Position numbers and translations under genes: made by a program. Source: CADEED01 sp963711635 (GTDB lineage Bacteria > Pseudomonadota > Gammaproteobacteria > Steroidobacterales > Steroidobacteraceae). Taken from it: a DNA stretch of 64,000 nucleotides. Positions 1 to 8,859 of the stretch are shown here, one piece after another. The notes beneath the pieces were generated by a model, which was given only the letters and a program-made list of their open reading frames with translations, did no database searches and was not told where the DNA came from. The stretch's first letter is position 1, and the number at the start of each line of letters is the position of its first letter. The DNA lies in assembly GCA_963711635.1 (NCBI GenBank), contig CAVQEZ010000011.1:98470-162469 (forward strand), written 5' to 3'.

Positions 1-2
1 CG

Positions 3-551
3 GGCCGCCCCGTCGAGATCCAGCTCGTCACCGGGGACGTCATCCACAGCTTCTGGGTACCCTCCCTGGCGGGCAAAGTCGACATGATTCCCGGCCATCG
101 CAATCGCCTCGTGCTCAGGGCCGACGAACCCGGTGTGCATCGGGGTCAGTGCGCGGAATACTGCGGCGGCCAGCACGCGCTCATGGGGATCGTCGCCGTC
201 GTCGAGACCGAAGCGGATTTTCAGCTTTGGCGCGAACGCCAGGCGCGCGAGGCAGCTCCGCCCGCCGACGACTTTCTCGCCGAAGGCCGGGCCGCGTTCA
301 TGCGCGGCGGCTGCGCCGACTGCCACGCGGTCCGTGGCACGGAGGCGCGAGGAGACCTCGGCCCCGACCTCACGCACGTGGGTAGCCGCCGCATGCTCGG
401 CGCTGGTGTGCTCGACAACCACGTCGGCACGATGGCGGGCTGGGTCGCGGGCGGGCAGGGCGTGAAGCCCGGCAATGCCATGCCCGATGCACGCGTGTAC
501 GACGGTCGGGAATTGCGTGCGGTCTCCGCCTGGCTGATGAGCCTCGAATGA
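3..551 (+). CDS. coxB: Cytochrome c oxidase subunit II with C-terminal cytochrome c domain (5' partial)
   Basis: Electron-entry subunit of a caa3-type terminal oxidase; it passes electrons from its own heme c through CuA to subunit I on the periplasmic side. The frame is open from the window edge, so the N-terminal membrane helices are missing. The CuA ligand set is visible: His in HSFW near the start, then the QCAEYCGGQHALM segment with two Cys, His and Met. After a short linker comes a class I cytochrome c domain with heme motif CADCH and a later Met (KPGNAMPD) suited to axial ligation. The stop overlaps the next start as ATGA, implying translational coupling with the subunit I gene. Confidence 0.93.
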   Translation, partial: GRPVEIQLVTGDVIHSFWVPSLAGKVDMIPGHRNRLVLRADEPGVHRGQCAEYCGGQHALMGIVAVVETEADFQLWRERQAREAAPPADDFLAEGRAAFMRGGCADCHAVRGTEARGDLGPDLTHVGSRRMLGAGVLDNHVGTMAGWVAGGQGVKPGNAMPDARVYDGRELRAVSAWLMSLE

Positions 552-3039
552 ACGAACACGTGCCGTTGCCCAACCCGCTGCCGCGCCCGCCGGGGAGCTC
601 GAGCGACTGGAAGAGGTGTGGAAGCCGCCTCGCGGCTGGCGCTTCTTCTCCGCGGTGAACAACACCCAGATCGGCCTTCTCTACATCGGCACCGCGCTGC
701 TGTTCCTCGTGCTCGGCGGTGTGCTGGCGCTGCTGATGCGTACCCAACTCGCCGTGCCGGACAATGACTTCGTCGACCACGACACGTACAACCAGCTCTT
801 CACGATGCACGGCACGGTCATGATGTTCCTGTTCGCCGTGCCGGTCGTCGAAGCCATCGGCATCCTGCTGTTGCCGGCGATGCTGGGCGCACGCGACCTG
901 CCATTCCCGCAGGCTCTCGGCGTATGCCTACTGGGCCTACGCAATCGGCGGTCTGGTCTTCTTCGGCACGATCTTTTTCGATCTGGCGCCCGACGGAGGC
1001 TGGTTCATGTATCCGCCGCTGACGGGAACCGAGTATTCGCCGGGCATTCGCACCGACTTCTGGTTGCTGGGCATCGGCTTCATCGAGATCTCGGCGATTG
1101 CCGGCGCCATCGAGATCGTGGTCGGCATCCTGCGCACCCGACCGCCCGGGATGACGCTCGCCCGCATGCCGATCTACGTGTGGGCCATGCTCGTAATCGG
1201 CGGCATGATCATCTTCGCGCTTTCCGCCCGTGATCGCCGCGACGGCGTTGCTGGAGCTCGAACGCGCTTTCGACTGGCCGTTCTTCATCGCCGCGCGCGG
1301 GCGGCGACCCGGTGCTGTGGCAGCACCTGTTCTGGCTGTTCGGGCATCCCGACGTCTACATCATCTTCCTGCCCGCGGCAGGGCTCGTTTCGATGATGGT
1401 TGCGACTCTGGCGCAACGGGCGCTGGTCGGCTATCGATGGGTCATGGCCTCGCTGATCGGGACGGGGACGGTGTCGTTCCTGCTCTGGGCGCATCACATG
1501 TTCGCGGTGGGCATGTCGCCGGCATCGACGCTGTTCTTCTCCGCCGCGAGCATCGTCGTCGCGATCCCCGCGGCGATCCAGGTGTTCGCATGGATCGCGA
1601 CGTTCGCGAGCGGCACGGTGCGCCGCACGGCATCGACGTGGTTCCTGCTGGGATTCTTCGGCGTCTTCGTGCTGGGCGGGCTCACCGGCGTCATGCTGGC
1701 CGTGGTTCCGTTCGACTGGCAGGCGCACGACACGTACTTCGTCGTCGCGCACCTGCATTACGTACTGATCGGCGGCATGGTCTTCCCGGTGTTCGCGGCC
1801 ATCTACTACTGGGCGCCGGTGGTGACCGGCCGGCAATTGTCCGAGCGAGCCGGCAAGTGGGCCTGCGGCCTCATGTTCGTCGGCGTGCAACCTGACCTTC
1901 TTCCCGATGCACATCGCCGGGCATGGCAGGCATGCCGCGGCGCGTCTGGACGTATTCGGAGTCGATGGGGTGGGATGCCTGGAATCTGTGTCGACTGCCG
2001 GCGCTTTCATCGTCGCGGCCGGCGTGCTGATCGTGGTCGTCGATCTCATCCTGCACCTGCGACCGGCGGCCAAGGTCGATACCAATCCGTGGAACGCCGG
2101 CACGCTCGAGTGGCTGCCGCTCGACAACTATGCCGTGCGCAGCATTCCCGCGCATCGACAGCGCGGACCCGCTATGGGACCGCCCTTCGTTGCGCGAGGA
2201 AGTCGACAGCGGGCAGCACTATCTACCCGGTACGATGACGGGCGGACGCGAGACCATGGTCACCAGCGCCCGCGACGCGCAGCCGGAATATCTGCTGCGC
2301 CTTGCCGGGTCCCAGCTGGCTGCCGCTGCTGGCGGGAGTGGGCACCGCGGCATTCTTCTTCGCGCTCACCGTCAAATCCACGTGGATGTCGGTGGCGGGG
2401 GCGGTGCTGGCGGTGGTCTCGATTTTCCGCTGGCTGTGGCAAGGCGATCCCGCGCCCGGCCCGGGCCGGCATGCGGTGGGCGGCGGGATCGAACTACCGG
2501 ACTACATGTCCGGATCGCGCTCGCACGGCTGGTGGGGAGTGGTCGTGCTGCTGCTCGTCGATGCATCGATCTTCGCGAGCTTCGTCTATTCCTGGTTCTA
2601 CCTCGCCTTCATGGCCGACGCGTGGCCGCCGCCGGGAATGCACATCCAGGGCGGGTGGTTCGATGTCGCATCCGGCGCGGGCGGACTCGCCAGCGCCGTC
2701 ATGGCCGCCTGTGCTTCGAAGTTCCTGCGCAACGGGCGGTCGCGAGCCTTCGTCCTCGCGACCGTTCTCGGCATGACCTTTCTCGTACTCGCATTCGCCA
2801 TTCAGTGCGTCGCCGCACGCGGTGCCGATCCTGCATTGCATGCGTTCGCGGCGACCAGCTGGGCGCTGCTGTGCTGGCAGGGCGTGAACGTCGCGCTGGC
2901 CGTCCTGATGGCCGGATACACATTGGCCAGACTCGCCGCGGGGAAACTGGACGCGGTGCGCCGCGCGACGTTCGACAGCGCCTGGCTCGTCTGGCTCTAT
3001 ACGGCGCTGCAAGGACTCGTGATGCTGCGGATGTCGTGA
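548..3039 (+). CDS. Cytochrome c oxidase fused subunit I+III, interrupted by several single-base frameshifts
   Basis: Catalytic heme-copper oxidase subunit followed in the same gene by a subunit III domain; total length of about 830 codons matches the known fused I+III family. Subunit I landmarks appear in different frames: WKPPRGWRFFSAVNN, NQLFTMHGTVMMF, the CuB/His-Tyr region WLFGHPDVYI, AHHMFAVG and VVAHLHYVLIGG. Subunit III begins at about 2480 with SHGWWGVVVLLLVDASIF. Frame jumps are needed near 595, 915, 1219, 1300, 1885, 1923, 1985, 2150 and 2305. Most are one-base insertions that restore conserved text when removed, for example an extra c in gtgcaacctg near 1888. I infer sequencing or assembly error rather than a decayed gene. 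Confidence 0.85.
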
Positions 3040-3090
3040 TGAAGCGGTTACTGTGACGGGCGTCGGCCTGCGTGAGCGGAGCGCGAAGAC

Positions 3091-4119
3091 TCAATAAGCG
3101 CGATCGGGCAGCGCCGTCGCTGCGTTCTCGCGCGTGAACACGGACTCCTGCGTGATCACGCGCCTGGGAATCGGCTTGCCGGCCGCGATGTTCTTCACCA
3201 CGGCCACGAGCTGCGGCCCGAGCAGCGGACTGCACTCCACGCTCACGTTGAGTTTGCCGGCGACGATGGCCTCGAGCCCCTTGCGGCTGCCTTCGACCGA
3301 GATCACGAGGATGTCGCTTCCAGGTTTGAATCCCGCAGCTTCGATGGCCTCGATGGCGCCGAGCGCCATGGTATCGCTGTGTGCGTACACGACGCGGATG
3401 CGCCGAGCGTTGGCGCGCAGGAATTCCGCCATGAGTTCGCGCGCGCGGGTGCGCTCGAAGTCGGCGCTCTCCGATCGGACCAGGCGGTAGCGCCAGTCGG
3501 GCGCAACGATTTCGAAGAATCCCTTGCTGCGGCCATTGGCGGGCGCGGAATCCACCGAACCTTGCAGCTCGACGATACCGATCTCGCCCGTTACGCCTCG
3601 GGTGTGTTCGAGAAGCCAGGCGCCAGCGCGCCGGCCTTCCTCGACGAAGTCCGAGCCGACCAGCGAAGCGTACAGCGACTCGTCACTGATCTCGATGGTG
3701 CGATCCGTGAGGATCACGGGAATCCCGGCCGACTTTATCTCACGCAGCACGACCTCCCAGCCGGTCTCGACCACGGGAGAGAAGGCGATTACGTCGACGC
3801 GCTGACGGACGAAAGAACGCAGCGCCGCTACCTGCTTCTCGCGGCTGCGCTGCGCATCTTCGAGTCGCAGCTCGATGCCGGCGTCGCTCGCCGCCTTGCG
3901 GATGGATTCCGTGTTGGCGGAGTTCCAGTTGGCATCCGCCGCGAGCTGACTGAAGCCGAGCACCAAACGCGGCTTGCCATTCGCGTCTTCGTCGCTCGAG
4001 CCACCCGAGCAGCCCCCGAATATCGAGAGCAGCACGAGCAGCGCGAGAGAGTTCATCTGTCGAACGCGGCGTCTCATGTGGGCTTGCGAAGCCTGCGCCT
4101 TCGCGTGGGCTTTCAACAA
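3091..4119 (-). CDS. Periplasmic sugar-binding lipoprotein of ABC importers (YtfQ-like)
   Basis: Substrate-binding protein of the LacI/ribose-binding type I fold, probably capturing a sugar for an ABC importer. A lipobox (LSIFGGC) follows an internal Met at about residue 23 (MNSLALLVL), so the true start may lie inside the called frame. Fold hallmarks are a VLGFSQ-like first strand, VDVIAFSPVVETGW, GIPVILTDR, and VYAHSDTMALGAIEAIEAAG. The closest match by eye is galactofuranose-binding YtfQ. No ABC ATPase or permease genes lie beside it, so it may be an orphan or a sensor partner. It converges on the oxidase operon. Confidence 0.8.
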   Translation of the reverse strand: MLKAHAKAQASQAHMRRRVRQMNSLALLVLLSIFGGCSGGSSDEDANGKPRLVLGFSQLAADANWNSANTESIRKAASDAGIELRLEDAQRSREKQVAALRSFVRQRVDVIAFSPVVETGWEVVLREIKSAGIPVILTDRTIEISDESLYASLVGSDFVEEGRRAGAWLLEHTRGVTGEIGIVELQGSVDSAPANGRSKGFFEIVAPDWRYRLVRSESADFERTRARELMAEFLRANARRIRVVYAHSDTMALGAIEAIEAAGFKPGSDILVISVEGSRKGLEAIVAGKLNVSVECSPLLGPQLVAVVKNIAAGKPIPRRVITQESVFTRENAATALPDRAY

Positions 4120-4193
4120 GTCCCGGACGGGTACGGAAATATACTAGGGCGTGCGAGCTGCGATCTCGCTGTGCCGGTGGCTATCCGTGCTCG

Positions 4194-5138
4194 TCATCGG
4201 CTGTCCTGCATGCCCAGTATCAGCTTGGCGATCTCGTCCGCCTTGTCCTCGAGTGCGAAATGTCCGGTGTCCAGCAGGTGCAGCTTCGCGCCCGGTAGAT
4301 CCCGCAGATAGGCACGGGCGCCGGCTGCCGGGAATATGAGGTCGTTCTGACCCCAGACGATCAGCATTGGCGGCTGATGCTTGCGGAAGTACTCGTGCCA
4401 CTCGGGATAGAGACTAAGGTTCGTCCGATAGTCGTAAAGGAGGGCCAGCATGATCTCCTTGTTGCCGGCGCGATTCAGCAGCGCCCGCTGCAGTACCCAG
4501 CTGTCGGGATCGATGCGTGCCGGGTCCTTCACGCCATGCGTGTAGTTCCATTCGAGTGCGGCGTCCGACATCGCGGCATCGCGGATCTTCTGGAAGTTCG
4601 CCGGCGAGGGGTCTTTCCAAAGCGTACGGGCTGGCGTCCAGAAGCTGTCGGGAAGCCCTTCTTCGTAGGCGTTCGCGTTCTGGGCCACCAGGAACGAGAT
4701 CTTCTCGGGGTGCCGGGTCGCAAGCCGGAATCCCACCGGCCCGCCGAAGTCCTGCATGTAGAGCGCGTACTTCTCGAGTCGCAGCGTGTGGGTGAACTTC
4801 TCGACGATGTCAGCCAGCCGGTCGAAAGTGTACGAGAACTCGTTGATCGACGGTGCATCGCTGTAGCCGAAGCCCGGGTAATCCGGTGCGAGCACATGAA
4901 ATCGACCGGCGAGCTTTTCGATGAGATCCCGATACATGAAGGAGGAGGCTGGGAAACCGTGTAACAGCAGCATGACCGGAGCGTCGGTTCGGCCGGCTTC
5001 ACGGTAGAAAACATTCGCGCCGTCAATCTTGACGGTGCGGTAGTGAACGTCCGGCCGCGCGAGCGCGGGCGCAGCGTGAGCAAGCAGTGCGACCGCAGTG
5101 ATCAGCAGGAAGACACGGGAAGTGAATACTGAAGCCAT
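4194..5138 (-). CDS. Exported alpha/beta hydrolase, epoxide hydrolase / haloalkane dehalogenase type
   Basis: A 314-residue alpha/beta hydrolase with an N-terminal signal peptide ending near ALA-R (residues 26-28), so probably periplasmic. The HGFPASS oxyanion segment starts at His60. The nucleophile motif reads QDFGG with Asp130 in place of Ser, the signature of epoxide hydrolases and haloalkane dehalogenases. The acid is likely Asp266 (WGQNDLIFP) and the base His293 (DTGHFALE). Substrate cannot be told from sequence. The gene is divergent from a CGNR-type regulator 98 bases away, which suggests regulated expression. Confidence 0.87.
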   Translation of the reverse strand: MASVFTSRVFLLITAVALLAHAAPALARPDVHYRTVKIDGANVFYREAGRTDAPVMLLLHGFPASSFMYRDLIEKLAGRFHVLAPDYPGFGYSDAPSINEFSYTFDRLADIVEKFTHTLRLEKYALYMQDFGGPVGFRLATRHPEKISFLVAQNANAYEEGLPDSFWTPARTLWKDPSPANFQKIRDAAMSDAALEWNYTHGVKDPARIDPDSWVLQRALLNRAGNKEIMLALLYDYRTNLSLYPEWHEYFRKHQPPMLIVWGQNDLIFPAAGARAYLRDLPGAKLHLLDTGHFALEDKADEIAKLILGMQDSR

Positions 5139-5176
5139 GAAATCGCTCCTCGGTAACTCTTAAAAACGTCGCTAGA

Positions 5177-5200
5177 ACGTTACAAGCCGACTGCTAACGT
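5177..5200. promoter_or_regulatory. Inverted repeat, candidate operator between hydrolase and CGNR regulator
   Basis: ACGTTA (5177-5182) and TAACGT (5195-5200) form perfect 6-base arms separated by 12 bases, in the only shared upstream region of the divergent hydrolase and regulator genes. This is the expected place for an autoregulatory site. Function is inference. Confidence 0.35.
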
Positions 5201-5236
5201 GTCAAACGGTATTTATTTGGTTACACTCGGGCCGCC

Positions 5237-5842
5237 ATGAATCTCCCCGCGCAACCGTTGTTTCTCGGCAGCCATCCCGCGGTCGACTTTCTCAACACGG
5301 CCTTTGCGCCGAATGGCATGCACATCGAGACGATCCCCGACGGACGCGCATTGCTCGACTGGATGGTGGGCGCTGGGCTGCTGAAAGAGGCGGACGCCGC
5401 CAGGCTGATGCGCCGGGCCGGCAGCACGGTGCTCGATTCGGCAGCTCAGGAGGCGAGAAAAGTGCGTGAGTGGGCGCGCCGCTGGCTCGAACGCTGGCGA
5501 TCGGCGCCGGATGACGATTACGACCAGGAGATCGCAGCGCTGAACAAGTTACTCGCGCGCGCTGCGTGGCACGACGAAGTTGTCGTGACCGACGAAGGGG
5601 CCAGGATCCTTGCAAACGTTCCCAGCAACGATCCCGACGCGCTGGTGGCACTGATCGCGCGGCAGATCGCGGCGTTGATCACCAAGGAGAACGCGTCATT
5701 GCTCAAGTCGTGCACCGGTTCCGGATGCACGCTGTGGTTCCTGGATCGCACCAAGGCTCACCGCCGTGTGTTTTGCAGCGCGACTGCCTGCGGAAACCGC
5801 GCCAAGGTGGCGGCATTCAGGCAACGTCAGCGCGACGGTTGA
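5237..5842 (+). CDS. CGNR zinc-finger / ABATE-domain protein, putative transcriptional regulator
   Basis: A 201-residue protein of the stress-induced ABATE plus CGNR family. The N-terminal part (LGSHPAVDFLNTAF) matches the ABATE domain. The C-terminus holds a treble-clef-like finger: a Cys pair in KSCTGSGCTLWF, then RRVFCSATACGNRAKVAAFR with the name-giving CGNR. Family members are thought to bind DNA. It is divergent from the exported hydrolase and its stop is directly followed by the start of the M48 protease gene, so it may drive both directions. Confidence 0.85.
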   Translation: MNLPAQPLFLGSHPAVDFLNTAFAPNGMHIETIPDGRALLDWMVGAGLLKEADAARLMRRAGSTVLDSAAQEARKVREWARRWLERWRSAPDDDYDQEIAALNKLLARAAWHDEVVVTDEGARILANVPSNDPDALVALIARQIAALITKENASLLKSCTGSGCTLWFLDRTKAHRRVFCSATACGNRAKVAAFRQRQRDG

Positions 5843-7084
5843 ATGCTGACCCCTCGCCAACACAGGATGCCTATCGCGCTGCTGTGCGCGTGCATGGCAT
5901 CGCTCGCACGAGCGGCCATCCTGCCCACCGACCTCGAGGCGAGAATCGGCGCCAACTACCAGCCCGTGGATGCGGACGAGCGTGCCATCTGGCAGAACCT
6001 GCAGGGTGTCGAAGAGGCGATTCGCACCTCGCCGCAGCGACTGATCGCGCCGGACCTGGAGGCCTATACCCGCAGGGTCGTCGAACGGCTGATCGGACGG
6101 CCCGCGCCGGACTTGCGCATCTACCTGATGCGCGATGCGTCGTTCAATGCGGCGATGTTGCCCACCGGCATGATGATCGTGAACACGGGCCTGCTGGCCC
6201 GTGTTCGCAACGAGGCGCAGTTCGCCGCCGTGCTGGGGCACGAGGCCGGGCACTATTTCCGCAAACATTCCCTCGATCGCTATCGTGACATCCGCCACAA
6301 GTCAGAGAGGTCCGCGGCCGTGGTTGCCGCGGGCGGCATGACCGGCATCGGACACCGCGCCATCGATCCGTCGTGGAGCCTGATCTACCAGGCCACCCTG
6401 ATGTCGATTTTCAAGTTCAGCCGGGGCCAGGAGTCCGAGGCCGACGCCTACGGCCTCATGCTCATGGCGCGCGCCGGGTACCCGCCGCGGGCCGCGTTCG
6501 CGATGTGGGAGCAGCTCGTCGATGAGCGCCGGGCCAGCGCCGCCGCGCGCGACAAGCGCTACCGCGACGGGACGAGCTCCGCGTTGTCGACCCATCCACC
6601 CACTGAAGGCCGCATCACCGACCTGACCGACACGGCCGACCATCTGGGCGCGAAGGGCGAACTTCCCGGCGGCGAAGGCCGTGACGAGTGGGCCGCGGCC
6701 ATTCGTCCTTACCTGGCCATGCTGCTGCAGGAGCAGATCTACCTCAACGATCCGGGGGCCAGCCTCTATCTACTCGCGAACCTGGCGCAGGACGGCTGGA
6801 CCGGGCTGCTGCGATTCAATGAAGGCGAGGTCTACCGGCTGCGCAATGCGAAGGGCGACGATCTGAAGGCCGCGGCCGCGTACGCCGCCGCCACGGCGCT
6901 GGCGGACGCACCGCCCGAAGCGTGGCGCGCCCACGGCTACGCGCTGCTGAAGGCGGGCAACCAGGCCGAAGCACACGAGGCGCTGAATCGATACCTGGCG
7001 ATGAAACCCGATGCGCCGGATGCCGCCATGATCCGTTTTACCCTGATAACCGCCGACGAGACTGAAGTGGCAGGAGGCGCATGA
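5843..7084 (+). CDS. M48-family metalloprotease with C-terminal TPR-like region (BepA/LoiP type)
   Basis: Exported zinc protease of 413 residues, probably acting in periplasmic outer-membrane protein quality control. The signal peptide is MPIALLCACMASLARA, with a second possible start at Met9. Zinc site: HEAGH (His133, Glu134, His137) with the third ligand Glu197 in GQESEAD. A helical, TPR-like C-terminus (about 310-405) resembles BepA. The start codon abuts the stop of the CGNR gene, and the stop overlaps the next gene as ATGA, so three genes look co-translated. A second M48 protein is at 10568. Confidence 0.88.
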   Translation: MLTPRQHRMPIALLCACMASLARAAILPTDLEARIGANYQPVDADERAIWQNLQGVEEAIRTSPQRLIAPDLEAYTRRVVERLIGRPAPDLRIYLMRDASFNAAMLPTGMMIVNTGLLARVRNEAQFAAVLGHEAGHYFRKHSLDRYRDIRHKSERSAAVVAAGGMTGIGHRAIDPSWSLIYQATLMSIFKFSRGQESEADAYGLMLMARAGYPPRAAFAMWEQLVDERRASAAARDKRYRDGTSSALSTHPPTEGRITDLTDTADHLGAKGELPGGEGRDEWAAAIRPYLAMLLQEQIYLNDPGASLYLLANLAQDGWTGLLRFNEGEVYRLRNAKGDDLKAAAAYAAATALADAPPEAWRAHGYALLKAGNQAEAHEALNRYLAMKPDAPDAAMIRFTLITADETEVAGGA

Positions 7085-7566
7085 CCGTGAATCCGGGTTC
7101 AAGCTGGAAAAGGCTCCCCGCGAACATGAGCCAGACCCCGTGGGAAGAGGTGTGGACCTGGAATGGGCCGCAGCTCGACAGGATGGCCTTGGTCGGCGGA
7201 TTGCCCGATGGCAAAGCGCATCATTTTTCAGGACAAGAACGGCCGATCAACAGGTGCCGGTGTTCCGCGCCGACATGACGGCGCTGGACCTCACGTCGAT
7301 GGTCGAGGTCTCGTATCGCGTCAACGGCGTCACGGTGTTCAACTTCGACTCCGTCGAGCCGGTCGATTTTCTCGGCGGCTCCGGCGTCAAGCTGCGCTAC
7401 AACTATGCGTCGGGCATCGGCATTTACGAAGAAGGGCAGTTGCGTGATGCGCGTCGTCGATCAGAAGCTGTACGCGATGAAACTCGAGGGCGTCGCGAAT
7501 GATTCCTTCGACGCGGTCGTCACCCAGTTCGATCAACTGGTGGCCAGTGCGCGGTTGCGCAAATAG
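7081..7566 (+). CDS. Unrecognised protein coupled to the M48 protease, two probable frameshifts
   Basis: The ATG overlaps the protease stop. The frame starts with WEEVWTWNGPQLDRMAL and moves through two single-base shifts (about 7220-7260 and 7440) into PVFRADMTALDLTSMVEV, then MRVVDQKLYAMKLEG, and ends with QLVASARLRK. The joined protein would be about 160 residues, soluble-looking with alternating beta-type segments. I do not recognise the family. Position between the protease and a strong terminator suggests it is the last gene of the CGNR-M48 operon. The shifts could be errors or real decay. Confidence 0.55.
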
Positions 7567-7578
7567 GTCGCAAGAGCG

Positions 7579-7611
7579 AACCCCCGTCGGGAGACCGGCG
7601 GGGGTTTTTTT
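7579..7611 (+). terminator. Strong intrinsic terminator
   Basis: A GC-rich stem formed by CCCCCGTCGG and CCGGCGGGGG (with slight imperfection) is followed by seven T. It closes the CGNR-M48 operon. Confidence 0.88.
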
Positions 7612-7632
7612 GTCTCGGGTAGCGGGACGCTA

Positions 7633-7734
7633 TCAGCTCGACAGGCCCGACCAGTCGAACACCGCCGCAACCGCGAGGGTAACGACGACCAGTGTGGTGA
7701 TGCGATTGAGCAGGGACTTGACGGACGGGTTCAT
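7633..7734 (-). CDS. Small single-pass membrane protein, 33 residues
   Basis: Minus-strand ORF MNPSVKSLLNRITTLV followed by VVTLAVAAVFDWSGLSS. It has a short basic N-terminus, one hydrophobic segment of about 16 residues and a polar tail, the layout of many small inner-membrane proteins. A near-ideal Shine-Dalgarno AAGGAG sits six bases before the ATG (read on the minus strand). It is not similar to a gene I know. Support is the ribosome binding site, the hydrophobic pattern and lack of overlap with any other gene. Confidence 0.6.
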   Translation of the reverse strand: MNPSVKSLLNRITTLVVVTLAVAAVFDWSGLSS

Positions 7735-7847
7735 GACAACTCCTTGGGCGACTATGTATTGACGACGGTGAGGAGATTGCGCGAACCGCGGGCCTGGGCG
7801 TAGTGGAACCTGTCACGCTGGAAACTGACAAGTGTCACGGGTGAAGC

Positions 7848-8753
7848 TCAGCCGCACGTGCCGCGCGGCTTCTGCACGCGGTGATAGTCACGTCCCACCC
7901 AGACGTTGTGCCCCGCTTCCCAGGTGCTGCCGGCGTGACTGTCGCTGAGACCTGAAGCAGTCGCCGCCCAGGTTCCCGCATCGATCAGATAGTTCTCGCC
8001 CGTCACGTTGGGCCTGCGGTCCCGCGTGGCGTATTCCTGATGCCGGCTGACTCGGGCGCAGGGCAGGCGGGCAGCGACTTCCTCCATGGCGAACGCCACG
8101 GCGCGATGATCGTGATGATCGCCCGGGTTGCGACGTTCATCCAGCTCGGCGATGTGCAGGTTCAGCGCAAGGCCAGGCACGAGCTCGCTCGCGATGACGG
8201 CCTCCAGCGTGGCGACGAAATCGCTCCATCCCGCATAACGCGCGCTGTCGTCGATGGCCTTCGTCTCGGCGGACGCGCCCGAACGCAGACGCTGCAGCGA
8301 AAGCGGATGCTCCTGGGAGTCGTTGCCGTTGACGATGTTGCCGTCGTGTATGCGCAGGAAATACGCGACGGCGTTCGCATAGTTGTGTCGAGCCACTTTG
8401 TGTCCGGCGCGCTCGACGGCTTCAGGCTTGGTGTCGGTGCCCAGCGCGGCTGTCGCGTTGGCGGCGTTGGCCATGAAGCGGATGGCGCGCAGCGCGCCTT
8501 CCTCGCGCGCGAGGTAATAAGGAGTCGGTTCCCCGCCCATGCCCCGGCCGGCGTCGCCCGCCGAGACGTGCACGAACACGGCCTTCTCGTGCGGGTCGTT
8601 CATGGCGTGGAACGCGTCGGGGTTCATGAAGAGCTGCCAGTCGTCGGGATGCGCGACGACGAAAACGCTGACCGCTGGCGTCGGCGGCGCCTCGCGTGGA
8701 AGCCCTGCGCAGCCGGAGATCAAAAACAACGCGACGAACGCGCCGTATTTCAT
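7848..8753 (-). CDS. PIG-L / LmbE-family deacetylase lipoprotein
   Basis: Zinc-dependent N-acetylglucosaminyl deacetylase-like protein. I placed the start at the Met of MKYGAFVALFLISGCAG, giving a lipoprotein signal with Cys15. The family metal motif is AHPDDWQ (His35, Asp37, Asp38) and a later His-rich metal segment HHDHRAVAF. An N-terminal extension of the frame to 8924 has no signal character and is rejected. Likely substrate is an amino-sugar conjugate in the periplasm, but this is inference. It lies downstream of the POT transporter with a 106-base gap. Confidence 0.83.
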   Translation of the reverse strand: MKYGAFVALFLISGCAGLPREAPPTPAVSVFVVAHPDDWQLFMNPDAFHAMNDPHEKAVFVHVSAGDAGRGMGGEPTPYYLAREEGALRAIRFMANAANATAALGTDTKPEAVERAGHKVARHNYANAVAYFLRIHDGNIVNGNDSQEHPLSLQRLRSGASAETKAIDDSARYAGWSDFVATLEAVIASELVPGLALNLHIAELDERRNPGDHHDHRAVAFAMEEVAARLPCARVSRHQEYATRDRRPNVTGENYLIDAGTWAATASGLSDSHAGSTWEAGHNVWVGRDYHRVQKPRGTCG

Positions 8754-8859
8754 GCCAGTTCTCCCCAATATGTCTCCCAAGGCAACAAGGCTAGCCGAGG
8801 GTGGACTGCGCCGCCATCGCACCGGGCCCCAATGCCGCTCGATTTCGGGTGCGCCTCCT

